Source of the DNA: Paramecium sonneborni
Taxonomy: Eukaryota; Ciliophora; Oligohymenophorea; Peniculida; Parameciidae
Direction: 5' to 3'
NCBI GenBank assembly: GCA_905182985.1
Contig: CAJJDN010000139.1
Coordinates: 30,883 to 94,882, forward strand
Length of the DNA: 64,000 nucleotides
Below are positions 12,581 through 24,587 of this stretch, piece by piece; within the stretch, counting starts at the first letter, position 1, and every line of letters starts with the position of its first letter. The notes beneath the pieces were generated by a model. That model ran no database searches and had not been told where the DNA came from. It was given only the letters and a program-made list of their open reading frames with translations. The translations under genes and the position numbers were made by a program.

Positions 12581-13029
12581 TCATACAAATTTAATTTACT
12601 TTGCGTATTCTTTTTTCTACAATTTCTAAATTAAAATGCTATATTTGAATATTTACATGAAGTCTAAATGTGTATTCATCATGAATTTTTTCTTTTTAGA
12701 TGATTGTTTCTATACGTAATTTTTATTTATCTTTATGTTCTTATTCTCTCATATTCTTGATTCTCTCTGCTCTATCAATCTTTTATTCATATTTTTTCAA
12801 CTTTTCTGTTTCTATTCTTCTTAATTACTTTTTTTAATAAGAAATCCATCTATCATAAGCATCTTATTCCAACTCTATTTTAGGTCTGAAAATGTTAAAA
12901 ACTCTATTACCTAGTATGAATTGTATCACTCTCTAATGATTTAAATCTATGTTCATTTTATTAATGTTTAACTGCAGATAATTAACTTTATTTCAATTTT
13001 TGTAATTTTCTATCAGTAATTAATGACAT
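12581..13029 (-). CDS. Small basic coiled-coil protein
   Basis: 130 residues from three exons, with introns of 25 nt (CAG end) and 31 nt (TAG end). The N-terminal ~45 residues are Gln/His/Ser-rich. The rest is one charged helix full of Arg, Lys and Glu (YDRWISYQKKQLRRIETEKL, then KIDRAERIKNMREQEHKDK), ending in YAKQIKFV. It is convergent with the kinesin gene, with about 100 bp between stops. The charged single helix resembles microtubule-associated or ciliary structural proteins, but no family is recognised. Confidence 0.65.
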
Positions 13030-13553
13030 CCTTTCACAGGATTTTAACACTAGTTAACTTTTTTAAAGTTCTTTTTAACGAATTTATCTTTCATATAAAA
13101 GAGCCTATTATATTTCTTTTTATTGCTTCTTCTTAAATAAAGATAAAGAATCCATAATTTTATAATTATATAATAAAAAAATAAAAAAATTGCAAATAAT
13201 AAAATTGCATAAATTTATTTTAGAATGTGAATAAATAAAAATAAGACCTATAATTATACTATTAATTATATTATAAATAAATAAATCATTAAAATGTGAA
13301 CAATGAATAAAATAAAAATAATAAGTAAAATTATTGAATGCTAAATAATAAATATGAATTAATCATACTTTTATAAAAGTTTATAAATATAAAAATTAAA
13401 TTTAGGCAAATGTCTATAATTAATGAAATTGAGCTTGAAATAAGAATAAAAATAGTTTTATTATGTGATGATAATTAAATTTGTAAAAATGAGTAAAATT
13501 TTATATAAATTGATATAAATATTAAAACAGAACAAATATAATACAAATCTACT
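13030..13553. other. Very AT-rich spacer
   Basis: Extremely A+T-rich with poly-A/T stretches and no believable open frame on either strand. It lies between the 5' end of the small coiled-coil gene and the 3' end of the Myb gene, both on the minus strand. Confidence 0.55.
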
Positions 13554-14178
13554 TCAATCAAGTATTTCTTCTAAATACTAATTACAATTGTATTCATTAT
13601 AGCAATTGCTTTCATAATTAGAATTACAACAAAAGTTTTGTAACTAAGGACGAGAGTCTTCATAGTTGGATAAGTAATCGAAGTGACAAGGATCTAATAT
13701 AATAATTAATTGATACTTATTTGAGATTTAATCTCAGGGGTGAAATATTCTTAGACTTGGATGGCAAATTCATTGTTTTCGTCATCTAAATTAATGAACA
13801 TGATAATTACTGATTCTCTTCTTATTTTTCTTATTTCTCTTTTATCCAGCAGGTGTGAAAGGATTAAATTTTTAATGATGTGATCTTTATATCTAAATTC
13901 TAAATACCTGCATTAAGATGGAGATCTTGTCCCTATAGTCATTGACATGAGTTTGAAGATTTTGTTATTTTTTCTGTTTTGTTGATTTTGCATAGTTGTA
14001 TTATGGTGTTGTTTTAGGAACTCAACATATATTTGATGTTCTTTAGTAGTCCAATGTCCTTAATTTTTTTTTATATTTTAAGGCAAGTCTTTGCTGATTT
14101 TCTTTTTAGTTGCTAAAGACTTCTTGCTTTATTCCTATTCATAGTAAGTATGTTTATTACGTTTTAAGTAAATGACAT
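13554..14178 (-). CDS. Myb/SANT-like DNA-binding protein
   Basis: About 190 residues. A Myb-type helix-turn-helix of the ciliate style sits near the N-terminus: GHWTTKEHQIYVEFLKQH, then IFKLMSMTIGTRSPSQCR and, shortly after, KDHIIKNL. Two introns (26 and 23 nt, GTA...TAG) are needed to join the start and the Asn/Cys-rich tail (NFCCNSNYESNCYNEYN). A 15-nt GTATTT...TTTAG stretch at 13893-13907 separates QCR from the next helix residues. Removing it gives a better Myb match and keeps frame, so it could be a very short intron. Probable sequence-specific DNA-binding regulator; target unknown. Confidence 0.75.
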
Positions 14179-14742
14179 TTCACCCTAATTATTAGTTCCT
14201 TAACTGCTTAATGAGTCACTTAGTTCATTTTATCTTGAAAATTAATTTTCAATAGAAAGAGATGTTTATGGTAGCAAGTGTAAGACACATCTGTTCTCCA
14301 TTATAGGTATTAAAATTAATAATATATTTACCCTCTACATTTTACCGTCATAAGCCGTATTATAATATTATAATAATTTTTAATCTCCCCCCTATAAATT
14401 GTAAATTTTTATATTAAAAATGATCCTCTTTTTTTAGTATGCTCATTTGTCAAAACTCATTTAGTTCAAGTATTTTAAGAGTTTAAAAATAAAATAGAAT
14501 TTTTGTTTATTCATTTTAATTACTAAATTAATTAATGTTTAATTGTTTTTCATCAGTTTATCTTACATAATTTATGTAACTGATACTTCAAATATAGTAA
14601 TTCATAGTCACAATCATTTAAGAACTTTTAGTCTTAGTAAAACAATTATAAAAATCTGTATTTAATAACAAAAAGATAAGTTTTTATTAGATTTTTAACA
14701 TTATCATTTTTAGAAATAAATTAGTTTATATATTTATCTTTA
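14179..14742. other. Spacer with no recognised gene
   Basis: Upstream of the Myb gene start and downstream of the next minus-strand gene. The part around 14250-14400 is less AT-rich than its surroundings but shows no sustained open frame, tRNA arms or repeats by eye. It probably contains the Myb promoter. Confidence 0.4.
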
Positions 14743-15340
14743 TCATTATAATTTTAATTCATTAAGTTCCTCTTTATCATAAGTAGAATTATAAAATTTG
14801 CTGATATATTTAAGATGATTTTTAACATCTTATATTTTTTCACTTATCATAAGATCATGAATTATTTAGAATCCTGAGAAGTATTCTCTTGATATTGCTG
14901 CTGCATTTTCATCATTGAAGAGTTTAGTAAAATCTTCTCTTGAAAAGTTCTTTTTATTCTCTCCATTTTTTAAAAATGATTTAATTGCTTGGTTTTCTAT
15001 ATTTTTAGTGCCTATCATTATAATAATTGAGTTTAAATAGAATACATAAATATTTTTTCAACAACACTCCAAAATTTTTTGGAATGTTTTTTGTTTCTGA
15101 TTTATAAGTGTGATTCTTAAGTTTTTTCTTTTGAATCTTACTTCTTTTTTATATTTTATTTATTTAGGAGGATTCTTAAAAATCTTCTGTTGATAATTAT
15201 GAACGATGAGTTTCCTCAATTTTTAATTATATTTCATCTTCAACCTTAATCTCTTATTTTATGTATTTTTTAAAAGAAGAATTGGGATTAGTGTAATTCT
15301 TAGTGGAGAATTTATATTTTTGATTTTCTTGATAAATCAT
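14743..15340 (-). CDS. Hypothetical protein with C-terminal helical domain
   Basis: 187 residues from two exons separated by a 34-nt GTA...TAG intron. The N-terminal half is basic and Ser/Asn/Lys-rich, probably disordered. The C-terminal half looks like a small globular domain (AIKSFLKNGENKKNFSREDF, LFNDENAAAISREYF, then DVKNHLKYISKFYNST). No known family was recognised. It lies in a run of four minus-strand genes with short spacers. Confidence 0.6.
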
Positions 15341-15451
15341 TTTGAATTAATATTTTGCAATAATATTTATCAAATAAACAATTCTATGAATTCCAAATAT
15401 ATATAATAACAGAACTTTATATTACATAATATTAAAATATTGAAATCATAT

Positions 15452-16902
15452 TCATTTTTACTAAAAAATTTATATTCCTAATTTTATTTCTTCTTAGATT
15501 TCTGATGATAGATTCTCTATCAATTTTATATAATTTTCATGATCTTTTTCAGAAATCTACTTAATATTTTGTGTTTGATTTTTTAGAGCAATATTCTTGA
15601 TTTATAATTCATGAAGCTCTTTTTTTTTTTATTCAATCATCTTCATTAATTGAATTATTTATAAATTTTATTCATTCTAAAAATTAAAGATAAAATTATC
15701 TTCAACTTTAATTTCTCTTTAAGAATTTTATTATGTCATGATTTATGGTATATTATCAATAAAACTACCATTATCAATACTACAAACAGAATTGCGCTTT
15801 CTAATCATACTACCTTTAGGACTTGAAAAAGTAAGTTAAGAATTTCCAAGCTTTTAATCCAATAGGGTTTTAATTTATGTGATAGCTCAAATATAATTGA
15901 ATAAATAAGATACATTTATAATCAGTTTTAGTAAGAATTTGTTTGCCTATAGTTTTATAATCAAAACCAAATTATCCAAAGGATTTTAGACAACTTTTAG
16001 CAACTACTATCAAATATTTTTATATGACTTCAAAATTCATCTATGAAACAAATTCTAAAAATATAATATGAAAACAAGAGAAATTTAATCCTTTTATGAA
16101 TAAACTCTATGTATTTGGAGTCGAAAAGTATTCCATAAACTTTTTAATTTAAGAAATTTGTGTAGAATCAATTTTGAAGGCAAGTTGAAAATCTTAGACT
16201 AATGTCTATAAATTTGGTTCTTAAGTAGAAGTAGGCCAATATTCATAAGGCATTAATTCATATAATTATTCTAATAATTGTAAAGCAGCATAATCTTTGA
16301 TTAAAGTCAGTAGAACAATTGAAATTTATAATAATTCGCAGGAATATCCCACTTCTGAATTTCTATACAAAAATACAACTAATAAATTTTCTATGTCATC
16401 AAAAATTTGATTGACCTTCATTTAATTAGTTGAATGACATATCCAATCCTAGAAAGAATAATTAAACATTTCTTAGGTAATAAAACACTAGATTAGATTA
16501 AATGGAATACTTTGATCAAATCAGATTTAATTTACTCAAGATTTTGTTTATAAGAGTCTTGAGCTTTGGCATTTTTAATGTGCTATTTGTATTATTCTGG
16601 ATTAAGGGATGATTGATAAAGATTAAATTATAATTCTGTTTCTTTGTTCCATGATTATTATAATTTATCTGTCTATTCTTCCATATACAAACAATCTGTT
16701 TTGCATTGTAGACACACTTTTTCTCTTTTGAGTGGTTTTAACATCGAGGTAGAAATCTAGGAAGTAGAATGAAGAAGATTGCTACTTTAAATTCATTTTT
16801 ATTGCAATCAAGACATACTACAAGTCCACACCTTTTACATTTTGATTTGTTTTGTTTGATAAAGGAGAATTCTTTATTACAAATCGAACACTGTTTATCC
16901 AT
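15452..16902 (-). CDS. Zinc-finger protein with TBC-like central region
   Basis: 456 residues after three introns (29, 23 and 28 nt). The N-terminus is a FYVE/PHD-style treble-clef finger: CSICNKEF, then CKRCGLVVCLDC and later CLQCKTDC. The middle contains LYRNSEVGYSCELLQISIVL, reminiscent of the EVGYxQG strand region of TBC Rab-GAP domains, followed by long helical segments. I saw no clear catalytic Arg/Gln fingers, so GAP activity is uncertain. The C-terminus is a Ser/Gln linker and a coiled coil. The third intron (15886-15913) ends in GAG and is required to join the helical domain to the tail. A membrane-trafficking role is inferred only. Confidence 0.6.
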
Positions 16903-17818
16903 TAATTAATATAATATTAAATACACAAAACTTTAAAAAGCAATCTAAATTTATATCATTTCTCATTTTTTATTGTTCCAATACAATTACCCATTGATTT
17001 TGATATAATCATTAAATTCCAAAATTTTATTCATTCTTATTTATTTAACATTATTAAACTCAAAGAATATACATAACTTAAATATTTCATTTTTTATTTT
17101 TTTTCAGTTCCTAAACATAATTTTATTATTTTTCCAAGTATCTTTGAACTTTCTTGATTAAATCCCATTTCCTTAAGTGTTTAAATATAAATGTGTTCTC
17201 AAAATATTTCAACCTAATTTTCAAATTTTAAAATATATTTCAACATAAAATAAAATGGAATATCAATTATTTTCTTATTATGATCCAAAAGGTATCCACT
17301 AATAATATTAAGGTAATTAATAGTTTAATAAAAAAAAAAAATTTAAAGAATTAAAAATTAAAAAATAGACTTCTTTTATATTATTAGATTTGACTAGATA
17401 AAATATTATGCAAAATTATCATCTAATTCTATTTCTCCTTAAATGTTATAATTAAATTTTAATATTTCAGTAGATACAATTTTATTTTTTAAAGTTATCA
17501 ATGTATAAATATTTTTGTATACTAATGGTAATAAATTCAAAGTAATATCAAGATATTTAATGTTATAATTTCTTTACTTTCTCTTTATATTTTATTATCT
17601 TGAAAGATTCAGAATTTTTTTAATTTTTGCAAGAGTTATAAATAATAAAACAGAAAGATACCAATTATCCCTCAGAAGAGAAGAGAGAATGAATAATTGA
17701 TATTGTTTAAATTTAATTGAAATTCATTGTATTTATAAATGAAAATAAAATCAAAAAAAGTTCACATTAGTATTCTTATTGATTAATTTTTAATTTAAAA
17801 TCAATAAATTAAATACAA
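16903..17818. other. Spacer with one doubtful open frame (17255-17692, plus)
   Basis: Between divergently transcribed genes. An ATG at 17255 opens 145 codons to TGA at 17690-17692 (starts MEYQLFSYYDPKGIHQQY, ends acidic/basic KDTNYPSEEKREN). Open frames of this size can occur by chance in such AT-rich DNA with one stop codon, and the middle is an implausible Phe/Leu/Lys mixture. I do not call it a gene. Confidence 0.3.
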
Positions 17819-19154
17819 ATGACAACACTTGGATAAGAATTTTAAACAATATTACAAGAGATTGACAATGCTAGATTAGATGCAAGTAATTTGGAGATAG
17901 CATTAATGAAATTATTAAGATTTGGTATATTTTAATAATGATAGATAAAGATTCAAAATCAGAAGAGCATTTGAAACACAAAGAAAGTGCATATAATAAA
18001 TTATCATAATTATACTGCAAACAAAGCAAACCATAAATGATATTTGAGATAATGAAATCACATGATTTTTCTGGATTCAATTAAACAAGGGCTGCAAAAA
18101 TAATGAGATAAATGATTGATTAGGTAGCATAATTAGAAAACACAATTGATTTATAAGTTGATATGTGTTAATTTTTGATTGATTAATGTGCAAGAGATAA
18201 GAAGAATTACTTGAAGCATAAGATGTAAATAAGATTAGCAACATTATATAATGAATAAGAGAAATTCACTTAAGGAATTGAAATAATAGATAAAATTGTA
18301 GGTGAAGTGAGAAAAGCTGATGATAAACATTTATTATTAGAAATTTATTTAATTGAGAGTAAATTACATTTTGGATAAACAAACCTTGCTAAAGCTAAAG
18401 CATCTTTAACTGCAGCTAGAGCATGTTCTAATACTATCTATTGTCCACCTCATGTTTAAGCTGAAATTGATATGATGGCTGGTGTATTATATGCAGAAGA
18501 AAGAGATTATAGAACATCTTATTCATATTTTTATGAAGCATTTGAAGCATTCAATAATCTAGAAGATAAAAGAGCACTAGGAACACTTAAATATATGTTG
18601 TTATGTAAAATTATGATTGGAGCTACTGATGAAGTTAAATAAATTCTAACAGGAAAACATGGACTTAAATATGCAGGCAGAGTAATTATTTTATTTATTA
18701 TTTATTATAGCATTTAGAGGCTATGAAAGCTATTTCTAATAGCAATTAAAAAAAATCACTTATTGAATTTACTAAAGTTTTAGATGAATTCAAAGAAGAA
18801 ATTGAAGGTGACAAAGTCATCAGATTACATATCAAATAGTTATATGAAGTTTTATTGGAAATGAATCTATTTCAAGTCATCTAACCATACTCTAAAGTTC
18901 AGATTGATTATATTACATAAAGAATGTAAATTGATGTAGAAATCATTTAAAGAAAGTATCATATCATTTCTAATCTTAGGTTATCAGAGTTAATTTTAGA
19001 TAAAAAAATTGATGGTACTCTAGATTAAGGAAATGATTGTTTGATTTTGTTTGACACAGTTAAACATGATAATTTATATCAACATTCACTTAATTTGATT
19101 AATAATTTGAATGGTGTAGTTGATAAGCTTTTTGATAGAGTCAAAGTCAAATGA
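17819..19154 (+). CDS. RPN6: 26S proteasome regulatory subunit RPN6/PSMD11
   Basis: 420 residues from four exons (introns 20, 29 and 24 nt, TAG ends). The non-ATPase lid subunit RPN6 clamps the 20S core and the ATPase ring of the 26S proteasome. TPR-like helices fill the N-terminal two thirds ([56 protein letters not shown] segments). The C-terminal PCI domain carries [17 protein letters not shown], a close match to the RPN6 signature, and ends with [16 protein letters not shown]. Length matches the eukaryotic family. The last intron sits inside the PCI motif, and its removal restores it exactly. Housekeeping gene, nucleus and cytosol. Confidence 0.95.
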
Positions 19155-19669
19155 ACATTAAATATATATATTATTATAAATAAAATTAATTGTTTATTTA
19201 ATATGATATAAGAATTTATAATATACTTTTATGAGAAAGAGATATTTGACATAACTGATTCTATTCATTTGCTTAATTACTAAACATAAGCTTAACATCT
19301 ATTTTAAAATATTCAATTTCATATTATTAAATAATATACAAAAATTAATTCTTTATAAATTTCAATATAACAATATTATTTAGTTATATAAAAAAAAGAA
19401 TAATTTTTAAATCTAAAAATAGATCAAAATCTCTGTTTTTTTTGAAATTAAAATCTTATTAAATTTTTTTCAATAAATCTTAGTTTTAGATTATTTTAAT
19501 TGAATAGAATTGATACTCTTGAATCGTAAAGAAAATATAAATAAATTTTTATAATAAAGAGAATACTATATTATATATAAAAATAATTAAGCGATGAGAA
19601 ATGAAAATAATTAAGGATAAATATAAAATAAAAAGGGTTTAAAAAGACATACATATTATGACAGTATAA
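19155..19669. other. Convergent 3' spacer
   Basis: Lies between the RPN6 stop and the stop of the minus-strand gene at 19670. Strongly AT-rich with no plausible gene on either strand. Presumably the two 3' UTRs and termination region. Confidence 0.5.
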
Positions 19670-20362
19670 TCAATCAATACAATTAAGGGCGTGTTTGGAT
19701 GAGGTTTATTAAGTTCTAGTGAAAAGATTGATAGGTATTGTATGCATTTTGTTTGGGTGCAGAAATCTTTTGTTAAGAGAGATACTATATGCAGATTTGT
19801 ATGATTGATGTGTTTTAATAGTTTTAATGATAGTTTATTTGGTTCTTTTAGAAGTGATAGTTATTTCATCAGGTTCAGTAATTTATTATCGACTAGTTTG
19901 AATTAATTAATTTAAGTTGTTATCTATTCTTGTCATCTATGTTTTTAGATGATTTAAAAAGTAGGTATTGGATTATTTGGAATTTACATGGTGGGAATAT
20001 TTTGGGGATTATTTCTTATCTTAAGAATCATTTTTGATTTCATCTTATGAGGATGGAGATGGAGATTAATGATTGGAATTGTGAAGTAATTATTATTTAT
20101 TACGAGTGAAGATTTGAAAATTTCTGTATTTGTGTTTGGATCTCAAATGTTTATGAGAATTTTATAAATTATCTAGAAGTAAATTAGCAAGTCTAGTTTT
20201 TCTATGCATTTCAATTTCATATTGTTAATTAGGTAATGTGATTTATTTTATATTTGAAGTAGCACAATAGGAACAATGACAACTATTTCGACGAAGTTAG
20301 TTCTGAGGAGGTATGTAGGAAATTTAATGAAAGGAAAATGAATGAAAAGATCTTATCATCAT
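19670..20362 (-). CDS. Hypothetical basic protein with N-terminal Cys cluster
   Basis: 230 residues in one uninterrupted frame that uses many TAA/TAG Gln codons. The N-terminal 40 residues include a short Cys/His cluster (CHCSYCATS). It is followed by a helical segment (HRKTRLANLLLDNLQNSHKH), a Ser/Gln/Pro linker (HQSPSPSSQDE), and a basic C-terminal half rich in Thr, Lys and Ser (SKRTKQTIIKTIKTHQSYK) ending LNCID. Two adjacent ATGs (20362 and 20359) could start it. No family recognised. It lies 43 bp downstream of the LITAF gene on the same strand. Confidence 0.55.
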
Positions 20363-20405
20363 AAAATATTAATAATAATATAAAGTTAACTAGTAAATGT
20401 CATCA

Positions 20406-20795
20406 TCATCCACACATAAATTATTTAGTACCAATAAGTTTTGTACATTTTGAACATCTATGAATAGCATCTTTACAATTATCAAGAAGACATGGAAGGA
20501 ATGCAAATAGGGCTGTAATAATACCAATAATTAGGATAATCATAACTATATAACTACATCTTCCCATTTAATATTGAACATCAGATTCTACAACTTAATT
20601 ACATTTAGTGCATAGTAACTTTTCTGTTTTTCTTGACTGTGGAACTTTGGGATATTCTATTTCTTGTTCTATTAGTTTATTTCTCACTGAAAGTTCAATT
20701 TAATTTGGGTTTACCATCTAATAAGTCCCTTAAGACTATCCACTTCTTGTTTGTTAATTGTTCTAATCAGATTCAAGCATAGGATTAGATATCAT
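20406..20795 (-). CDS. LITAF-domain membrane protein
   Basis: 129 residues, single exon. LITAF domains are zinc-coordinating, membrane-inserted modules of late endosomes and lysosomes. The N-terminal half is a polar, Gln-rich tail. The domain starts with LLCTKCNQVVESDVQYQMG (first C-x-x-C), then a hydrophobic insertion (SYIVMIILIIGIITALFAFL). It closes with the hallmark CLLDNCKDAIHRCSKCTKLIG, matching the family pattern of P-C-x(n)-K-D-x-x-H-x-C-x-x-C. Size and order match the LITAF/SIMPLE family. Function in membrane trafficking is inferred from the family. Confidence 0.85.
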
Positions 20796-20866
20796 TTTTA
20801 TTAATATTTTAATTTTATATATTGATTATCTATTGTTATTGAAAAGTGAAAAATTAAGTATTTTTA

Positions 20867-22375
20867 TCACTATATTTATTTATTGTTTTCTTCTATTACT
20901 GAATCTTTTTCACTTTCCTTCTCTTTTATTATAATATTCTCTATTCTTGAAGATTTACTTGAATTTGAAGAATTCCCTCCTTCACTTTCAAAAGAATTCA
21001 TCATACAAAAAGAAGGATAATAAAATTGATAATCTGCATATTTCCTAGGACTTCTAGTTCTTTTTCTTTATTCTATTCTAACACGATATTATGTAGGTGG
21101 ACATCTCTTAATTTATGCAGCTTAACTCTCATTAGGAACTGAATTACTTTCATTATGTTCTTCTAAAATAATCAATTTATAAATATCAATACTTGTGAAT
21201 CCTGAACAACCTGTTACTTTATCAAGTATTTCCTATATTATTCTTATATCTTCTAATTAACAACTGAAATATGGATGATCTAAACATTAAGAAGCTGTTG
21301 GTCTATTATTTGGATTTGGTTCTAACATAGATTTTAATAGACTAAGAGCTTCTTTTTAAACAGTTTATTCTAATTCATTTAAATGAATATCACATTTAGT
21401 ATTTGCTTTCATTATTTCACCAGTATTATCAGCACGAAATAATGTTCTTTTTGTCAACCTATTCAGTAAGTATACTAATTATTACAATTTATAAAATATA
21501 ACTCCTGCACTAAAAATATCGCATTTTGTTGTAAAATACTATTCATTTGATTTATTTTCAACTTGCAATATTTCAGGTGCAATATATCCTGGTGTTCCAC
21601 ATACAGATAATTTTGTATATGTATTTTCATATATTGCTAATCCAAAATCTATTATCTTTAATGATTTTATCTCATTTTGTTTTGCAAGTAAAATATTTTC
21701 AAGCTTAATATCTCGATGTATCAAACCCAAAGACTCCAAATATTGAAGACCAAGCAATAAGGTCTAAAATAATATAAACTATTAAGTATAACTTTAATTC
21801 CATCCCTTACTATGTAACTTGGTAGAGTATCAGCTTGAATACTTCTAATAAAATTGTAAAGCGTATCACCTTCATAATAATCAGTTATAAGATAATAAGA
21901 ATTGTCTCCTTCATAAATTTCCAGTAATTTGACAAATATTGGATGGTCAATCTTTTATAAAATTTCAATCTCAGATTGTAATCTAACCTAAACAAATATT
22001 TAGATGTAAATACAATACGATCATTGGATTTCTTACCAGTGAGATACTTCTTTGAGATACATTTAGCTGCATAGAACAAAACATCAGTGTTCCGCTTCAC
22101 GAGACACACCTGAGAGTGAGGGAAAGCAGAATTACCTTGGAGGATGCACCAGAACCAATAATCTGAGTAGATTCATAGAAAATCGATATGTTGCCAAAAA
22201 ATACTCTATTGGAGAGGTACATTTTCAGATTGTTTAATTCTGTATGGTCTCCCCAGAACCATTTTATTCGTTTCTTGTAGAGTATACCAAAACAACAAAG
22301 CTACTCATGTTCCGATTTCTTCCACATTACACGTGACTCAAACTTAAATTGGACTACATATTTTGGATTTTGCAT
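20867..22375 (-). CDS. Serine/threonine protein kinase (CAMK-like)
   Basis: 474 residues from four exons (introns 26, 26 and 32 nt). About 85 N-terminal residues ([19 protein letters not shown]...) may form a PH-like fold; this is inferred from position only. The kinase domain follows: glycine loop [14 protein letters not shown], Lys in YAAKCISKK, catalytic loop [20 protein letters not shown], and [10 protein letters not shown], then [10 protein letters not shown] and [16 protein letters not shown]. All catalytic residues are present, so it should be active. The C-terminal tail is Ser/Glu-rich. The pattern fits the large Paramecium families of CAMK/PH-type kinases. The substrate is unknown. 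Confidence 0.9.
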
Positions 22376-22525
22376 AGTCTTGTGCTACCAAATTTACTTA
22401 AAGATTTACTTCTGATAAAATCATTTGATCTTAAAGAACTTGCAAATAGTATGTTTTGCTCTTTAATAGATGTTTGCGCAAACAATTCATTTTAAACTAC
22501 ACTAACATTATTTATTATAATTAAA

Positions 22526-23299
22526 TCATTTCCAATGCTCAGAATATGAAATGCATTTTTAACATTATTAATCTTTGAATGTATGTCCAATCATAGAGTT
22601 GCACAAAGCTTTATGTAATGTTTAAGTTTGTATTTGTTCACATTTATCATTATTTTCATAACATACTAAGACTTTTCCTTAATGATCAACATATTCTCCA
22701 TTACAATCTTTAATACTTCTACTATTGCAATTAATCTCTTTACACTAATCATTCTCATATTAACATCCTCCCTATAAACAAACATCTTAATCTTAGATTG
22801 ATTCACAATCTTTGATAAATGAAGTTCTTGTTTTACAGCTTTTATCCCAATAACAAATAGAATCAATTTATAAAGGATTACTTTTAGCAATTAAGAAACT
22901 ATCACATGTATATTGATCATAAATTTCATCACATTTTTCTGGTTTAAAACAATATCCAGTGACTAAATCAAGTGCACATTAATAAAGTTAACATTATTCT
23001 CTTGCTTTTTGAACATTTTTTAAACTAATTTAAATATCTTCACATGAGTTTAACTTTTCACATCTTTGATTATTTATATAACAATAATGAGGAGTTTAAC
23101 TTAAGAATTAAGATGCATTAATGCAGTTATCTAATGATCTCTAATTACATTCAGCCACTTTACATTTTTCTTCCTACCATAAACAATAATGACTTTCACA
23201 ACTTGTTTAATTTACATGTTCTTAGCAATCACATGCTGTTGGATAATCTAATGCTCCATTTATACAATATAGAAATCCTAATATATAATAAATTATCAT
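22526..23299 (-). CDS. Secreted Cys-rich protein
   Basis: 257 residues, single exon. It starts with a signal peptide (MIIYYILGFLYCINGALDYP) and then carries more than 25 cysteines at regular spacing, in units such as TACDCQEHVNQTSCESHYCLW, CKVAECNQRSLDNC and CKEINCNSRSIKDC. This resembles ciliate surface or extracellular Cys-repeat proteins (PSI-like or immobilisation-antigen-like units). No C-terminal hydrophobic anchor is visible, so it may be secreted. It sits upstream of the kinase gene on the same strand, 150 bp away. Confidence 0.75.
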
Positions 23300-23329
23300 T
23301 ATTTTTAATCATAATTCTAAATTCTAAAT

Positions 23330-24129
23330 TCAAAATTCTTCTATTTCACATTTATCATTCAAATATAATCCTGTCCCTTTTATTTCATTATTTATAACAT
23401 ATAAACTAGTTATTATACCATCTTCAGGTTCTTTTGGAGCTAAAGGTCCTCCCATATCTGTCTTTAACCATCCTGGATGAATACAGAAAACTTATTATTT
23501 TACTTCTTTTGATAAAACATGTCTATAATATGCATTTATTAATGCTTTTGAAGCAGAGTATATACCTTTATATTCCTTATATATACCTTTATATTCCTTA
23601 TACCATTCTCCAAAATCATTTCTTTCATCTATATTCTTTATGAATTCTTCAACTATCATCTATAATTCATCCTTATTACATTTATTCAATTTCTATTGAA
23701 TCACATCCTTTTGAATACTAAGTTTACCCAAATTTGATGATATAACAATTATCTAAATAACATTAACATTTTTATAACCTTTCCATCTTATCTTATGTAG
23801 GGCAATACTGCTTATGTTAGATTTATCACTCCATAGTAATTCACTTTAAATACTTATTCTGCCATTTTATTTTTATCACTTAATTGTGTTTCTATTATTC
23901 CTGCATTATTTACAAGAATATCAATTGGTTGTTTTATAGTTTTTATAAATTATTTTATGCTTTCACCATTACTAACATCTAATTATTACAAATCACAATG
24001 CTTTTAATCATTTAATGATTATTTTAATTTATTTATATCTCTTGCTGTTGCTATAACATGATGATTTCTTAATTCTTTAGCTAATAACATTCCTAATCCA
24101 CGATTACAACCTGTTATTAATATATTCAT
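23330..24129 (-). CDS. Short-chain dehydrogenase/reductase
   Basis: 257 residues from two exons. Classical-type NAD(P)-dependent SDR: TGCNRGLG cofactor motif at residues 6-13, NNAG around residue 88, IIVISSNLGK strand, catalytic YSASK (Y-x-x-x-K), and PGWLKTDMGG after it. A 26-nt intron that begins GTT and ends TAG restores DGKIIVISS. Near the active site a six-residue unit is duplicated (YKGIYKEYKGIY), reflecting an 18-bp tandem repeat in the DNA. Substrate unknown. The same gene recurs base for base at 24588-25387 because of the assembly duplication described separately. Confidence 0.9.
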
Positions 24130-24194
24130 TTATTTATTTACTCGAATATATATATAATCAATCCATTTATTAAATTATTAAAATTATTAACGTT

Positions 24195-24567
24195 ATGGAT
24201 TAAGAAATAAAGAAGCTAGAATAACTCAAATAATAAGAAATACTGTTAATGTAACAAATTTATGAAAAGAAAGTAAAATATGTTTTTTGAATTAGATTAA
24301 TTACTTGAATACTAAAATATAATTATTAACAGAAGAATCAAAGTAAAAAGATTTTGATTTATTAAATCTAAAGAAGAATGATTTATCGTCAGATATTTTG
24401 TTTTAAAAACCAATCAAAATATAAAAGGCTCAAATTTAGATTTTGAAAAATAAAAATTGAATGAAGAAAAAGATAAAGAATTATAAAACATTAAAACTCT
24501 TTATTAAACAGATTTATAAAATATACATCAACAAATGAGAAAAAGAGATTTTATAATCGAATAAATG
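24195..24567 (+). CDS. Coiled-coil gene, left truncated copy
   Basis: 5' portion of the gene described at 25453-25939, cut by the N at 24568. It is identical to the right copy and most likely the same locus assembled twice, not a second gene. Confidence 0.6.
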
Positions 24568-24587
24568 NATAATTCTAAATTCTAAAT

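Noticed and set aside
13725..13830. A segment (TCAGGGGTGAAAT...TTCTTAGAC) strongly resembling the conserved 18S rRNA TCAGAGGTGAAATTCTTAGAT region.
   Set aside because: On the minus strand it is an in-frame part of the Myb gene (EYFTPEIKSQ), and no neighbouring rRNA helices are present. The match is about 21 bases with a 2-base insertion, so probably coincidence.
17255..17692. 145-codon ATG-TGA frame on the plus strand.
   Set aside because: With only TGA as stop in such AT-rich DNA, frames this long arise by chance; composition is not protein-like and no motif was seen.
19630..19700. GGGTTT-like bases near 19634 considered as telomeric repeat.
   Set aside because: Only a single partial unit, not an array, and it sits at the 3' end of a minus-strand gene.
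23134..23643. Plus-strand open frames across 23134-23397 and 23434-23643.
   Set aside because: Antisense to the Cys-rich secreted protein and SDR genes, which have motifs and correct code usage.
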